DNA of 64,000 nucleotides from Hornefia butyriciproducens (GTDB lineage Bacteria; Bacillota; Clostridia; Peptostreptococcales; Anaerovoracaceae): NCBI RefSeq assembly GCF_009695915.1, contig NZ_VUMZ01000010.1, positions 20,618 through 84,617 on the forward strand, given 5' to 3'. The translations under genes and the position numbers were made by a program. The notes under the pieces are model-generated. The model was not told the origin of the DNA, searched no databases, and was given only the letters and a program-made list of their open reading frames with translations. Position 1 is the stretch's first letter. The number at the start of each line of letters is the position of its first letter. Shown here piece by piece: positions 1 through 8,088 of the stretch.

Positions 1-759
1 TCCCGCCATATTGAAGGTTTTGCTGGCAGACATGCATGTAATCAGCCTCGGATAATCCGGCATAATCTTTCCCAGCGGAATGTGCGTAATCCCGGTGCGG
101 ACGAGGTCGCAGTGGATCTCGTCAGATATCACCCACAAATCATTGGAAACGATGATGTCAGCCAGACGCCGAAGCTCATCCTCATTCCAGACTCGACCCG
201 TCGGATTATGAGGATTGCAGAAAATCAGGACTTTCACCGCCGGATCCGCCGCTTTGCGGGCAAGGTCTTTGTAGTCAATGGAATAATACCCGTCTTCATT
301 GTGAAGCGCAGACACAACCAGTTCTGTTTTGTTGTAGTCGGCGGCGTGAGCGAAAAAGCCGTAGGACGGGGTCAGGGTCAGGACTTTGTCTCCCGGCTCG
401 GTCAGATCCTCGATGGCCTGATAGAGCGCGGGGATCACGCCTCCCGTAATCACGAGCTGCTCCCGGGGGAAATCCCATCCGTAGCACTCGCGGCACCAGG
501 CGGACAAAGCGTCGCTGTAATCGTCTGTAGTAAGCCCGGTGTACCCGAGAATCCTCCTGTCCAGCCGACTCCGAATCGCATCGAGGATCGGGGGCGCCGT
601 CGCAAATTCCATGTCCGCCACCCACATACGAACAAATTCGTCATCCTCATAAGGGAATTTTCTGTCCTTTTCCGTGCCGAAAATGTAACTCCGCCATCCG
701 TCGGTATTCAGCGCGTTCGTGTTGCTCCTATCGATAATCTCATCAAAATTGTATTTCAT
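1..759 (-). CDS. MalY/PatB-type cystathionine beta-lyase / aminotransferase, 5' part
   Basis: Fold-type I PLP enzyme of the MalY/PatB family, which cleaves C-S bonds (cystathionine to homocysteine, pyruvate and ammonia). The first 253 residues are present; the gene runs off the left edge. It opens MKYNFDEIIDRSNTNALNTD behind a GGAGG box. Visible landmarks are the substrate-arm MWVADMEF, the cofactor region TLTPSYGFF, NPHNPTGRVW, the PLP-ring aspartate in SDEIHCDLV and the Schiff-base lysine in SASKTF. It is divergent from the asparaginase gene, 57 bp away. The reading frame is clean. Which C-S substrate it uses cannot be told from this part. Confidence 0.9.
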   Translation of the reverse strand, partial: MKYNFDEIIDRSNTNALNTDGWRSYIFGTEKDRKFPYEDDEFVRMWVADMEFATAPPILDAIRSRLDRRILGYTGLTTDDYSDALSAWCRECYGWDFPREQLVITGGVIPALYQAIEDLTEPGDKVLTLTPSYGFFAHAADYNKTELVVSALHNEDGYYSIDYKDLARKAADPAVKVLIFCNPHNPTGRVWNEDELRRLADIIVSNDLWVISDEIHCDLVRTGITHIPLGKIMPDYPRLITCMSASKTFNMAG

Positions 760-816
760 TTCCTACCTCCATCCCCTATAATATACCATGAAGGAAGAAA
801 CAGAAAGGAATTTCTC

Positions 817-1983
817 ATGAAAAAAATCTGCATTCTATATACCGGCGGTACCATAGGCATGGTTCCCACAAGTCACGGTTATGCCCCGAAGTCCGGCTAT
901 TTCCGGAACGCCCTCTCACGCATCGACGAGTTGAAAGACCCCGCCATGCCGGGCTGGGAGCTGATAGAGTTCGACCCGCTGCTGGACTCCTCCAATATCG
1001 CCGTAGAGCAGTGGAACAGGATGGGACGCGTCATCGCAGAGAACTACAGACAATATGATGGTTTTGTAATTTTACACGGCACAGATACTATGGCGTACAC
1101 CGCCTCCGCACTCTCTTTCATGCTGGAGGGACTGAACAAACCCGTGATTCTGACCGGGTCACAGATTCCTTTGTGCCGTCTGCGCAGCGACGCCAGAGAC
1201 AATATCATCACTTCACTGCTCATCGCCGCGGAAGGATATGTCCGCGAGGTCTGTCTTTACTTCGGCGGGAAACTGATGCGGGGAAACCGGAGTACAAAAT
1301 CCTCCGCGGACGGTCTGCTGGCCTTTGACTCTCCAAACTTTCCGAACCTGGCCAGCGTAGGCATCGATATCGCCTATAACAAAATCCTGACCACCAGCTT
1401 CCGCGATTCACTCACGGCTTGCAGCTGCGAAACGTCAGTGTCCGGCGGAGCAGCAGGATACAGTGGGACAGCGATTCCCGACAAAACAGCAGAATACAGA
1501 GGGGCAGAGACTCTCGACAGAACAGCAGAATACAGAGAAGCAGCGATTCCCGACGAGTCCGTCTCAGAGGAATTTCATCTTACCGAATTCAGGCATGCTG
1601 CGATTGGCGTAATCAAGATTTTCCCCGGCATACAGTTCCGTCTGTTTGAACCGATTATGACAGAGGGATTAAACGGCATAGTCCTGGAAACCTTTGGCAC
1701 CGGCAATATTCCGGCATATGGTTCTGAACTTCTGCCGATGATACGCAGAGCCTTTGAGAACGGGACTATCGTCTGTGTCTGCTCTCAATGTCCTCAGGGA
1801 ACCGTCCGCCTGGGTGCTTACGAAACCAGTTCCATGCTGACGGATGCCGGAGCCGTTTCCGGCGGCAACATGACAACGGAAGCCGCAATCGCCAAGCTGT
1901 ATTATCTCTTCAGTCTGGGTTTAAGCCGAAACGAGATCAAGGCCAACATGGAAACTCCCCTACGCGGCGAAGGTGATTTCTGA
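817..1983 (+). CDS. ansA: L-asparaginase, type I, with repetitive insertion
   Basis: Hydrolyses asparagine to aspartate and ammonia; the lack of a signal peptide fits a cytoplasmic type I enzyme. Start chosen at the ATG following AAAGG, giving 388 residues; the open frame upstream is only the antisense of the C-S lyase gene. The nucleophile motif YTGGTIGMV, the second threonine/aspartate motif HGTDTMAY and the LTGSQIPL segment are intact. Residues of about 200-245 are a low-complexity insertion in which a 36-bp unit (12 residues, PDKTAEYRGAET type) is repeated about two and a half times; family members are usually 320-340 residues. It overlaps the 3' end of the convergent gene by 47 bp. Confidence 0.9.
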   Translation: MKKICILYTGGTIGMVPTSHGYAPKSGYFRNALSRIDELKDPAMPGWELIEFDPLLDSSNIAVEQWNRMGRVIAENYRQYDGFVILHGTDTMAYTASALSFMLEGLNKPVILTGSQIPLCRLRSDARDNIITSLLIAAEGYVREVCLYFGGKLMRGNRSTKSSADGLLAFDSPNFPNLASVGIDIAYNKILTTSFRDSLTACSCETSVSGGAAGYSGTAIPDKTAEYRGAETLDRTAEYREAAIPDESVSEEFHLTEFRHAAIGVIKIFPGIQFRLFEPIMTEGLNGIVLETFGTGNIPAYGSELLPMIRRAFENGTIVCVCSQCPQGTVRLGAYETSSMLTDAGAVSGGNMTTEAAIAKLYYLFSLGLSRNEIKANMETPLRGEGDF

Positions 1984-3769
1984 AAACAGTGTACTTCGCC
2001 GCTCCGCTCACCTTTTCCCAGGAAAGCTTTACGCTGGTTGTTGTCTGCTTCACCGAAGCCGCTTTCAGAGCACGGAACGACATGACGCTCTTTTTTACCG
2101 CGGGAGCGGTCTGCGCTTTCGGCAGCTCTCCTACGGCATACGCCGCCACGGTGCCGCTCACCTCAAAGGCGCTCAGCAGAATCGGGGTTTTGGACGGGGA
2201 ATCCGATGCGCTAACAAAGGCAAGCCCTTCCGGCGCGACATCTCCCTTCAGGGATTCAACGCCCTCGCCCAGCTTCGCCGGATCCTCGCTGAAGTCGCGG
2301 CTGTTGATGTAATTGCTGTACTGCGCCTTCTCCGGATCTGTTACGTCGTAGTCCATAATACCGCCGATCCGCTCTAGTCCGATGAACGCATAGATTTTTC
2401 CGTTCACAGTCCCGACGGTTACATTTTCGGCCTCCTGTCCCTTCTTGCGGGAACGGCTGTCGATGAGGTTATCGTCATTGGAGCAGTTGAAGTAGGAAGC
2501 CAGAGTCTCTGCTGTCTTCTTCTCGAATTCGTTTCCGCTGTCATAGACCTGCTTCAGACCGCTGTCCTCAACTTTGTATATCGAAAAGGACCGGCCGCCG
2601 AACAAAACTGTTTTCCCTTCAGGAAGTCCATCGGTAACATCCGCCTTAATCGCGCGAACCTTCTTGGCCTCAGTTCCGTCCGCGGAAGTAATGGTCACCT
2701 TTTCCTCGTTTGCGTAATCGCCCCATTCTCTGGCGTCTCCTTCATTAGCCGTCGCGATATACTGCTGTCCTCCGGACTCCCAGGCAGCAATTCCGTCCGG
2801 CATATACGCTCCGACCGCATCCGGATAAACAGCGGCCTCATATTTGTCGTCCTCAAGAACATCAATGGCGTTGCTCTCCGCTCCCAGATCCTTTAATCCC
2901 ATGGAATATACGCCGTCATAGCTTCCGCCGGAAATATCCAGCACTGCGATCGCGTTAGCCTCCTGCAGTGTGACGTAAGCCTTGGTATTGCTTGCCGCAA
3001 TGTATTCCGGCTCCAGGTCTGCGGACGGAGCGGTGCCCTTGCTCAGAATGATATTCTGCTTCACCAGCTCATCTCTCTTGCTGTCGAAGGCCGTAAAATC
3101 AGCGTCCTCGGACCTGCTAGCCGCAGGGTTTTCATGGTTGACACGAATCACAGATACGGAGCCTTTCGGATCGGTAATTCCGCTGCCGATTCCGTTTCTC
3201 GGCTCTCCCTCATTCGCTGCCAGCACAGTATTGCCATCCGGCGTAAAGGTCACCATATCCGGCTGGAATCCCGCCGGAACCATTCCCAGGAAGTCACCGT
3301 TTTTCCTCAGGAACGCGATATACCCGCGCTTGTCATATGATTTGTCCTGCAGTGCCACAGCCACCAGATCGTCCTTTGTACTTACCGCAACAGAGGTCAT
3401 GTCTCCATAAGTGAACGTGCTCTCGGCCTGCGCCGCCTTCCCGCTGATGTCGATGGACGTTGCGGTCATCGCATCAGATCTGGCTCCGGTCACATTTCCC
3501 ATGCTCAGGATATCCAGCTTTCCCGTAGCGCCGTTGACCACCCACGCGTTGTTGTTGTCTTTGTCATACGCAACAATCTCGGCCACGCCGCCGTCCTTGT
3601 TTGAAAATCCCGAGACATAGGAGCCGATCTTCGTCAAGTTCACTCCCTTGCCGTTATCAAAGCCCTGCACCGCCGCGGAGGTGTCCGCAAACGCCGCCTG
3701 CGCCGGCAAGACCGTCACAGTCATCATGGCCGCCAGCATCAGCGCCGACGCCTTCCTCATCTTACTCAT
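1937..3769 (-). CDS. secreted choice-of-anchor I type protein, C-terminus truncated
   Basis: 610 residues, beginning with a clear signal peptide (MSKMRKASALMLAAMMTVTV then AQAAFA) behind GGAGATGACGA. The body is the beta-propeller/phytase-like region of choice-of-anchor I proteins, seen in extracellular phosphatase- and nuclease-related proteins: repeated blocks such as DKDNNNAWVVNGATGKLDIL, PDMVTFTPDGNTVLAANEGE and YIATANEGDAREWGDY. A fibronectin-III domain starts near residue 575 (SVKLSWEKVSGAAKYTVFRN) but stops after one strand; the last ~12 residues (HLRRVGEFPCWP) are merely the antisense of the asparaginase 3' end. The tail was therefore probably lost by a deletion, taking any cell-wall anchor with it. 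Substrate unknown. Confidence 0.75.
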   Translation of the reverse strand: MSKMRKASALMLAAMMTVTVLPAQAAFADTSAAVQGFDNGKGVNLTKIGSYVSGFSNKDGGVAEIVAYDKDNNNAWVVNGATGKLDILSMGNVTGARSDAMTATSIDISGKAAQAESTFTYGDMTSVAVSTKDDLVAVALQDKSYDKRGYIAFLRKNGDFLGMVPAGFQPDMVTFTPDGNTVLAANEGEPRNGIGSGITDPKGSVSVIRVNHENPAASRSEDADFTAFDSKRDELVKQNIILSKGTAPSADLEPEYIAASNTKAYVTLQEANAIAVLDISGGSYDGVYSMGLKDLGAESNAIDVLEDDKYEAAVYPDAVGAYMPDGIAAWESGGQQYIATANEGDAREWGDYANEEKVTITSADGTEAKKVRAIKADVTDGLPEGKTVLFGGRSFSIYKVEDSGLKQVYDSGNEFEKKTAETLASYFNCSNDDNLIDSRSRKKGQEAENVTVGTVNGKIYAFIGLERIGGIMDYDVTDPEKAQYSNYINSRDFSEDPAKLGEGVESLKGDVAPEGLAFVSASDSPSKTPILLSAFEVSGTVAAYAVGELPKAQTAPAVKKSVMSFRALKAASVKQTTTSVKLSWEKVSGAAKYTVFRNHLRRVGEFPCWP

Positions 3770-3924
3770 TCGTCATCTCCTTTCTTGTCAGCAACTTCTC
3801 TCTGCCCCCATAATAGCGGATCTCTGTAAAATCTCCGACGGGCACAAAGTTAAAGTTCTGCAAAATATCGGCGGGCGGCGGGAGAATTGCGGCCAGCAGG
3901 GACAGCGTGCCAGCCCGGCGGTTC

Positions 3925-4185
3925 GTGTGAAATTCATGTCAACTGATTCGCGAGGCTAGTACACGCGACTGATGCACGAAGCCGGCGATTTAGCACAAAA
4001 TCTACGCAGGCTGGTGCACAAAGCCGACGACGATTGTGTGAATCGCCGCGAATTGGTACAAAACCAGTGCACGAGGTCTCGGGCTGTGTGAAATTCATGC
4101 CGGGCGGTTTGCGAAGCTAGTGCACGCGACTGATGTACGAGGCCGGCGGTTTAGCACAAAATCTACGCAGACTGATGCACTAGGC
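3925..4185. repeat. ~20-nt periodic GTGCAC-type repeat with 160-bp direct repeat
   Basis: Two ~90-bp copies (about 3927-4016 and 4087-4180) share TGTGAAATTCATG..., GCTAGT(A/G)CACGCGACTGATG and TTTAGCACAAAATCTACGCAG. Inside and between them a motif close to GTGCAC(A/G)A recurs roughly every 15-20 nt (3960, 3972, 3992, 4012, 4052, 4067, 4119, 4134, 4152, 4174). No convincing reading frame covers it. It fills the 570-bp space between the secreted-protein gene and tRNA-Arg. Confidence 0.6.
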
Positions 4186-4302
4186 CACCAGGAAATACAT
4201 ACTCCGGCATGAATTGACAAAGTTGCCGAGGCAGCCGAGAGATGTCTCCGGAGGCCACGAATCCTCGTTTCCACAATTTTGCAGAGGTCATTCATTCCGC
4301 CC

Positions 4303-4331
4303 TTGAAAAACAGCCCGAAGAATGGTATTAT
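4303..4331 (+). promoter_or_regulatory. sigma-70 type promoter of tRNA-Arg
   Basis: TTGAAA at 4303-4308, 17-bp spacer, TATTAT at 4326-4331; the mature tRNA begins 12 nt further on. Confidence 0.7.
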
Positions 4332-4343
4332 AAATGTTGTTAA

Positions 4344-4419
4344 GCCTCAGTAGCTCAGGGGATAGAGCGTCGGTTTCCTAAACCGTGCGTCGGGTGTTCG
4401 AATCGCCTCTGGGGCACCA
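4344..4419 (+). tRNA. tRNA-Arg (CCT)
   Basis: Full cloverleaf: acceptor GCCTCAG pairs with CTGGGGC (4409-4415), A73, and an encoded CCA. The anticodon loop TTCCTAA places CCT at 4377-4379. The anticodon stem has a T-T mismatch at its outer pair. The accessory region starts directly downstream, so this gene is the natural candidate for the integration site of the element, though no duplicated 3' end was found. Confidence 0.93.
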
Positions 4420-4425
4420 TTCTTA

Positions 4426-4476
4426 AAAGCCTTGCAAACGCTGAAATTTCAACGTTCACGCAAGGCTTTCATTTTT
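4426..4476 (+). terminator. terminator after tRNA-Arg
   Basis: AAAGCCTTGC (4426-4435) and GCAAGGCTTT (4460-4469) form a perfect 10-bp stem; an inner palindrome GAAATTTC sits in the loop; a T-rich stretch follows. Confidence 0.8.
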
Positions 4477-4558
4477 CTAAATTTACCAGTTAATGTAAAT
4501 CAATCCTTATTTTTAGTGGTTTTTAGCGTGGTTTGGTGGGACACCCTGAGTCTCCCCA

Positions 4559-4627
4559 CTACAGCCGCGGAAACTCTGAAGCGCCACGCCGCCGAAGCGT
4601 TTTGTCTGTCAGTTCTTTTAGCTCCAT
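4559..4627 (-). CDS. 22-residue ORF, probable truncated phage gene start
   Basis: MELKELTDKTLRRRGASEFP.. follows a strong GGAGG box at the expected distance and directly follows hairpin repeat copy 1 in the direction of transcription. The strong translation start attached to a very short frame looks like the 5' end of a phage gene whose remainder was lost at the island edge. No function can be assigned. Confidence 0.4.
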   Translation of the reverse strand: MELKELTDKTLRRRGASEFPRL

Positions 4628-4648
4628 GCTTTTACCTCCACGACAAAC

Positions 4649-4666
4649 CCCCGCGTTGCCGCGAGG
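4649..4666 (-). repeat. hairpin repeat copy 1
   Basis: On the minus strand CCTCGCG-GCAA-CGCGGGG followed by GTTTGTC: 7-bp stem, GNRA loop. It is preceded on that strand by a GCCACCAGC...CCGGTGG hairpin, as in other copies. Confidence 0.8.
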
Positions 4667-4774
4667 TCCCTTATTCCTTAATTTTTCTTAGCACACCGAA
4701 GGTATTAAATACCACCGGCGCAAGCTGGTGGCGTTCTGCATATATGTATATCAGTTTATATACATTTCTCTTTT

Positions 4775-5023
4775 TCAGTCTGAAATTTTAACATTCCTGA
4801 TTTTCTTATATACGTCAAGATAGGCTTCTTTTTTATCTCCGTTATAAGTAACCTCAAAGTACATGCCGTCCGGAAGATCCGTGGAAAGCAGCGCCTTCCA
4901 GTTCTGCAATGTCTTGCAGAACCACACGACATAAACATCCTCTGCGGTTACTGCAGAAATCTCATCCTTGCCGGCCTGATCGTTATACAAGTTCGCGACA
5001 ATCCGTTTTGCTTTTTCCTGCAT
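4775..5023 (-). CDS. phage-type small protein resembling DUF6275
   Basis: 82 residues from the ATG placed 5 nt after GGAGG (an ATG 12 nt upstream lacks a good box). The core VYVVWFCKTLQNWKALL, DGMYFEVTYNGDKKEAYLD and YKKIRNVKISD matches what I remember of DUF6275 proteins, encoded in the structural region of Firmicute siphophages; their role is unknown. It lies between hairpin repeats 1 and 2 and so forms one cassette of the array. It is evidence that the array is of phage origin. Confidence 0.65.
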   Translation of the reverse strand: MQEKAKRIVANLYNDQAGKDEISAVTAEDVYVVWFCKTLQNWKALLSTDLPDGMYFEVTYNGDKKEAYLDVYKKIRNVKISD

Positions 5024-5052
5024 TCTGTCCTCCATTTCTTTACATAAGAATA

Positions 5053-5070
5053 CCCCGCGGTGCCGCGAGG
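5053..5070 (-). repeat. hairpin repeat copy 2
   Basis: Minus strand reads CCTCGCG-GCAC-CGCGGGG; loop changed to GCAC. It lies just upstream of the DUF6275-like gene and 120 bp after the preceding immunity gene. Confidence 0.75.
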
Positions 5071-5189
5071 TATAAAACTCCTGATATGTGTTTTAAATGA
5101 ATAAGCAGCTTAGGCGGGACCGTCTTTTGTCGCCCGCCATTAGGGTGTTCGATTATGAAATCATCTTGTCCAGCATGTGCTTCTGATTT

Positions 5190-5564
5190 TTATAACTGTG
5201 CTTGTTCTGGCATATATTCTCTTATCGCCTTGAGAGCAAGCTTTGTTTCCGAACCCAGATATTTTTCAAATTGCACATTTCTATAGTCATCACATAGTTC
5301 TTCAAGAGTAGTAAATTCTACAACTTCAGCTATGTTTGAATCTCCGGATGTTTCCATCTCCTCTAAGAATATGAACATACTTTGAACAATATCCTCTTTT
5401 TTTTTATCAATCGCACGGAACAATATTTTGTCGAAAACAAAACTAAAAAAAATATGCTGCCCAAGGCTCTCATCTATATCTCCCGCCCTTTTCTGCATTT
5501 CAAACTCTGTTTGAACTTCCGGGAATCTAGAGCATGCCTCAGATATCAAACTTTCAAATGTCAT
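5190..5564 (-). CDS. acidic immunity-like protein (DUF7674-like)
   Basis: 124 residues, acidic, no signal or membrane segment. The pattern FFSFVFDKILFRAIDKKKED, MFIFLEEMETSGDSNIAEVV and EFTTLEELCDD resembles DUF7674-type helical proteins that I recall as immunity partners in polymorphic toxin loci. Its ATG at 5564 abuts the stop codon of the upstream Sm-like gene, with an AGAGGTG box inside that gene, so the two are co-translated. Codon use is AT-rich like the array and unlike the core genes. Partner toxin unknown; it may be a leftover from another module. Confidence 0.55.
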   Translation of the reverse strand: MTFESLISEACSRFPEVQTEFEMQKRAGDIDESLGQHIFFSFVFDKILFRAIDKKKEDIVQSMFIFLEEMETSGDSNIAEVVEFTTLEELCDDYRNVQFEKYLGSETKLALKAIREYMPEQAQL

Positions 5565-5801
5565 TTACAACACCTCTTTTAAAGCTCTCAATTCTTTAAG
5601 TAAATATTTTCTTTCCTTTATTGTCATATCATCTACAGGAATTTCGATGATGCAGTCTGAATCTATCGGGTCAATATCAACACAATCCTTTCCTATGTCT
5701 GAATCCTCCGCATCAAGAACCTCGAATATATACCCTGAAAATTGCTTTCCGTCTTTACAAGTCAAATCAACCTTTTTGCCTAAGTAGCCAATCATTTCCA
5801 T
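5565..5801 (-). CDS. small Sm-like immunity protein for Ntox50-type toxin, copy 1
   Basis: 78 residues, strongly acidic. The pattern YLGKKVDLTCKDGKQFSGYI, then an Asp/Glu-rich loop and VDIDPIDSDCIIEIPVDDM, is that of a short five-strand barrel (an inference from pattern) and is shared with the genes at 7879, 8670 and 9955. A strong GGAGGAGG box precedes the ATG, which overlaps the 3' end of the Ntox50 remnant by 35 bp, the usual toxin-immunity coupling. Presumed role: binds and blocks the RNase-like toxin domain encoded upstream. Confidence 0.6.
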   Translation of the reverse strand: MEMIGYLGKKVDLTCKDGKQFSGYIFEVLDAEDSDIGKDCVDIDPIDSDCIIEIPVDDMTIKERKYLLKELRALKEVL

Positions 5802-6031
5802 CTTTTTTCCTCCTCCTTATCCAATACTCCTTCTGATTCTCATACATTGGTACAATATGCGTGCCTGCCGCCGCATAATGAATTTTGAAGCCTGTGGCTG
5901 GCACCTTCTTGCCTGTCCTATTATCGACAGCATAGCCTATTTTTTTATCGTTGTCTACTATCATTTCTGATGGTATCAGCTCCCCTTTTTTGTTTAATTT
6001 TAGTATACCCGTTCCATGGTATTTTTCAATA
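5767..6031 (-). pseudogene. Ntox50-type toxin C-terminal end, cut by IS4 element
   Basis: The frame reads KYHGTGILKL, then KKIGYAVDNRTGKKVPATG and FKIHYAAAGTHIVP. The order GTG...IGY...(T/K)...IHY...GTHIVP is the signature of bacterial toxin 50 (Ntox50), a presumed RNase domain at the tips of polymorphic and phage MuF proteins. The 5' half is missing: the IS4-family element begins at about 6032. An extra 20-residue basic tail (NQKEYWIRRRKKDGNDWLL) overlaps the immunity gene. Confidence 0.65.
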
Positions 6032-7635
6032 ACTTAAACTTCCCACATCAAAATGGGAACTGAACATTGAAAACTCAATACTTTAGCCGTGGCAAATAGC
6101 TTCAACTCCGCTGGATGGGTGTAACTGAGTGCTCGCTGCATGTATTCCGGCAGTCTGCTGTAGAAATCAGCGGCGAATACCTCAAGCTGTTCTTCTGTGA
6201 CCCGAAACACCGACTTCACTGTCTGGAACATCGCTTCCACAAGGATCATCATGGACTGGTGGAAAGTGATATCCTCCAGTTCCGTCAGCATCACATAGAA
6301 CAGTTCACCCAGCGCTCGTTGATCTTCATCCTGCCTCTGGAATACAGACAGGATCATGTATCGCACCATGGCGATGGCGACGTGAGCTGTCATCGCATCG
6401 TAGGAAAGCGAATTGCATTCCTTCTGCAGCCGCAGGTAGGACTTGCAGGTCTTGAAGAGGACCTCAATATCCCAGCGCTTGCCGTAGATCCGAATGATCT
6501 CTTCTTCGCTGAGATCCATGTCCGTGCAGATCAGAGCGATCCAGTCCTTGCGGTTGCTGCGGTTGCGGACATAGATCAGTCTGGCTGGGATCGGGTGCTC
6601 ATTCGCGCCATCGTCCTTGCCCACAAGGATCTCCACCGACAGAAGGTAACGGCTGCGTCCTCTGCGCTTCTTCGACTGCTTGAAGATCTGCTTGGAATTC
6701 ATGCGCCTGCCTTCGAATTCGTATGTGATCCTGAAACTCTTCTTCACCATTGCGATGGTGTCGAGGCCCATATCCTTGATCGCAACGATCTGGTGAGGAT
6801 TCGCGAACCAGGTGTCGAACAGAACGTATTTTGCCTGGTGGCCAGCTTTCATCGCTGCATCAAGCAGTTCGAGCATGACATCGGTAGCCTTGCGCAATGC
6901 CATGGACCGACGCCTCCCGGCGATCGTTCGTCCATCTCCCAGCTCCATGACTCCAAGCTGATTGCTCTCCTTGTTGGAGGACAGGAGGCTGAAATTTATC
7001 GGAAGGAAGGAGTTGCCGTCAGACCAGCCAAGTGTCAGCAGGCGGAATCCCTTGCGGTATTTCATCTCTGTATGATCAAACACTCTGGCGACCATGTCGG
7101 TCTTCTTGTAGCCGCTTCTGCTAAAGAGGGTGTCATCGATGATGAATACATCTTTGCGTTCCTCACTGGTCAAACGCTGCATGAAGTCGCCGACGACAGC
7201 TGCGGACAGGAGCATGGTGAACCGGAACCAGTTGGTCCTCACACTGTTGAGGAACCGGTAGTATGTGTTCTTACTGAAATCCTCACGGTAGGAATCCGCG
7301 CGGATCTGCATGTACATGCTCCTGGCATTGAAGACGTTGCCGATCATATAACGGAAGATCTTCATGACCGGGACACCCTTTCCTTGCTGGCGTTACACTT
7401 TCGAAGGAGCTTTCCGACATGGAAGATCGAGAGAAAATTCTCGATCACTGTGCAAAGCATCTGTCCATCGCGGTCGTTCTATGGTATGATAGTCATGGCA
7501 TAAATCCTCCATAGGTATTTAGTTAGTTTGGTCACTTACATTATACCATTTTTCGGAGATCTATGCCTTTTTAATACGGCTAAACTATTGAATTTTCAAT
7601 GTTCTCACCCCTCTTGGGGTGCGGGAAGTTTGAGT
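6032..7635 (-). mobile_element. complete IS4-family insertion sequence
   Basis: About 1.6 kb with ~60-bp imperfect inverted ends. The left end ACTTAAACTTCCC... continues to GAACATTGAAAACTCAATA-TTTAGCCGT; the right end in reverse complement reads ACTCAAACTTCCC... and GAACATTGAAAATTCAATA-TTTAGCCGT. It holds one transposase gene whose stop lies inside the left inverted repeat. It is inserted between an Ntox50 remnant and a copy of the duplicated 110-bp segment. No clear target duplication was visible. Confidence 0.85.
6034..7365 (-). CDS. IS4-family DDE transposase
   Basis: 443 residues. The DDE aspartates are visible in VFIIDDTLF (first D) and YVLFDTWFANP (second D); the family signature Y-(2)-R-(3)-E-(6)-K is seen as YGKRWDIEVLFKTCK near residue 308. 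Intact frame, hence probably active. The last ~20 residues are encoded by the terminal inverted repeat. The 462-residue frame on the opposite strand is a shadow. Confidence 0.92.
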   Translation of the reverse strand: MKIFRYMIGNVFNARSMYMQIRADSYREDFSKNTYYRFLNSVRTNWFRFTMLLSAAVVGDFMQRLTSEERKDVFIIDDTLFSRSGYKKTDMVARVFDHTEMKYRKGFRLLTLGWSDGNSFLPINFSLLSSNKESNQLGVMELGDGRTIAGRRRSMALRKATDVMLELLDAAMKAGHQAKYVLFDTWFANPHQIVAIKDMGLDTIAMVKKSFRITYEFEGRRMNSKQIFKQSKKRRGRSRYLLSVEILVGKDDGANEHPIPARLIYVRNRSNRKDWIALICTDMDLSEEEIIRIYGKRWDIEVLFKTCKSYLRLQKECNSLSYDAMTAHVAIAMVRYMILSVFQRQDEDQRALGELFYVMLTELEDITFHQSMMILVEAMFQTVKSVFRVTEEQLEVFAADFYSRLPEYMQRALSYTHPAELKLFATAKVLSFQCSVPILMWEV

Positions 7636-7745
7636 AATATATCCTTTTTTTCTTTCGCCAATCCCGTCCCAGTAAATGAAAATTTTCTATGCTCCTATAT
7701 TCGCGTTTGCATGACGGGCATATCTTTTTCATTGTGCTTTCCTCT
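7636..7745 (-). repeat. 110-bp duplicated segment, copy A
   Basis: Nearly identical to 8492-8605. On the minus strand it encodes MKKICPSCKREYRSIENF and, shifted by one frame, YWDGIGERKKKGYI. Copy A ends exactly at the right end of the IS4 element. Confidence 0.85.
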
Positions 7746-7878
7746 CTTTTCCGCTTCAAACAAAAAGAGACCGACGATTGTCAATCCCTTTAACAACTTA
7801 CCTGATATAGAGAACTTACGGAAACGTATTATCCTTAATTCCTTTCTCATTAGAGTCTGATATCATACCTACGTTGAA

Positions 7879-8088
7879 TTATCCTATTTCAACAATTTTT
7901 TTTATATTGCTTTTCGTTACCGTATGAAGTCTCATTCTAATATTTGGATCCTCTATAGTGATTTGATCCTCTCCATTTTCAGATTCATCTGCGTATGTCA
8001 CATCAATAGGAACCCCTAAATATGATATTCCGTTTTTTAATTCAATTTTTACCAAATCGCTATCTAAATAATCACATAATCTTTTCAT
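7879..8088 (-). CDS. small Sm-like immunity protein, copy 2
   Basis: 69 residues, acidic: YLDSDLVKIELKNGISYLG, a DESENGED loop, then ITIEDPNIRMRLHTVTKSNI. This is the clearest Sm-like pattern of the four relatives (hydrophobic strand, xxNGxxxxG turn). Its ATG overlaps the TGA of the toxin tail just upstream in an ATGA arrangement. Expected to neutralise the Ntox50-type toxin from which that tail remains. Confidence 0.6.
   Translation of the reverse strand: MKRLCDYLDSDLVKIELKNGISYLGVPIDVTYADESENGEDQITIEDPNIRMRLHTVTKSNIKKIVEIG

Noticed and set aside
82..816. N-terminal extension of the asparaginase frame
   Set aside because: It is the antisense of the C-S lyase gene and lacks a start; the ATG at 817 with AAAGG fits the family start.
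6115..7503. 462-residue plus-strand frame
   Set aside because: Antisense shadow of the IS4 transposase; His-rich nonsense composition and no ribosome box.
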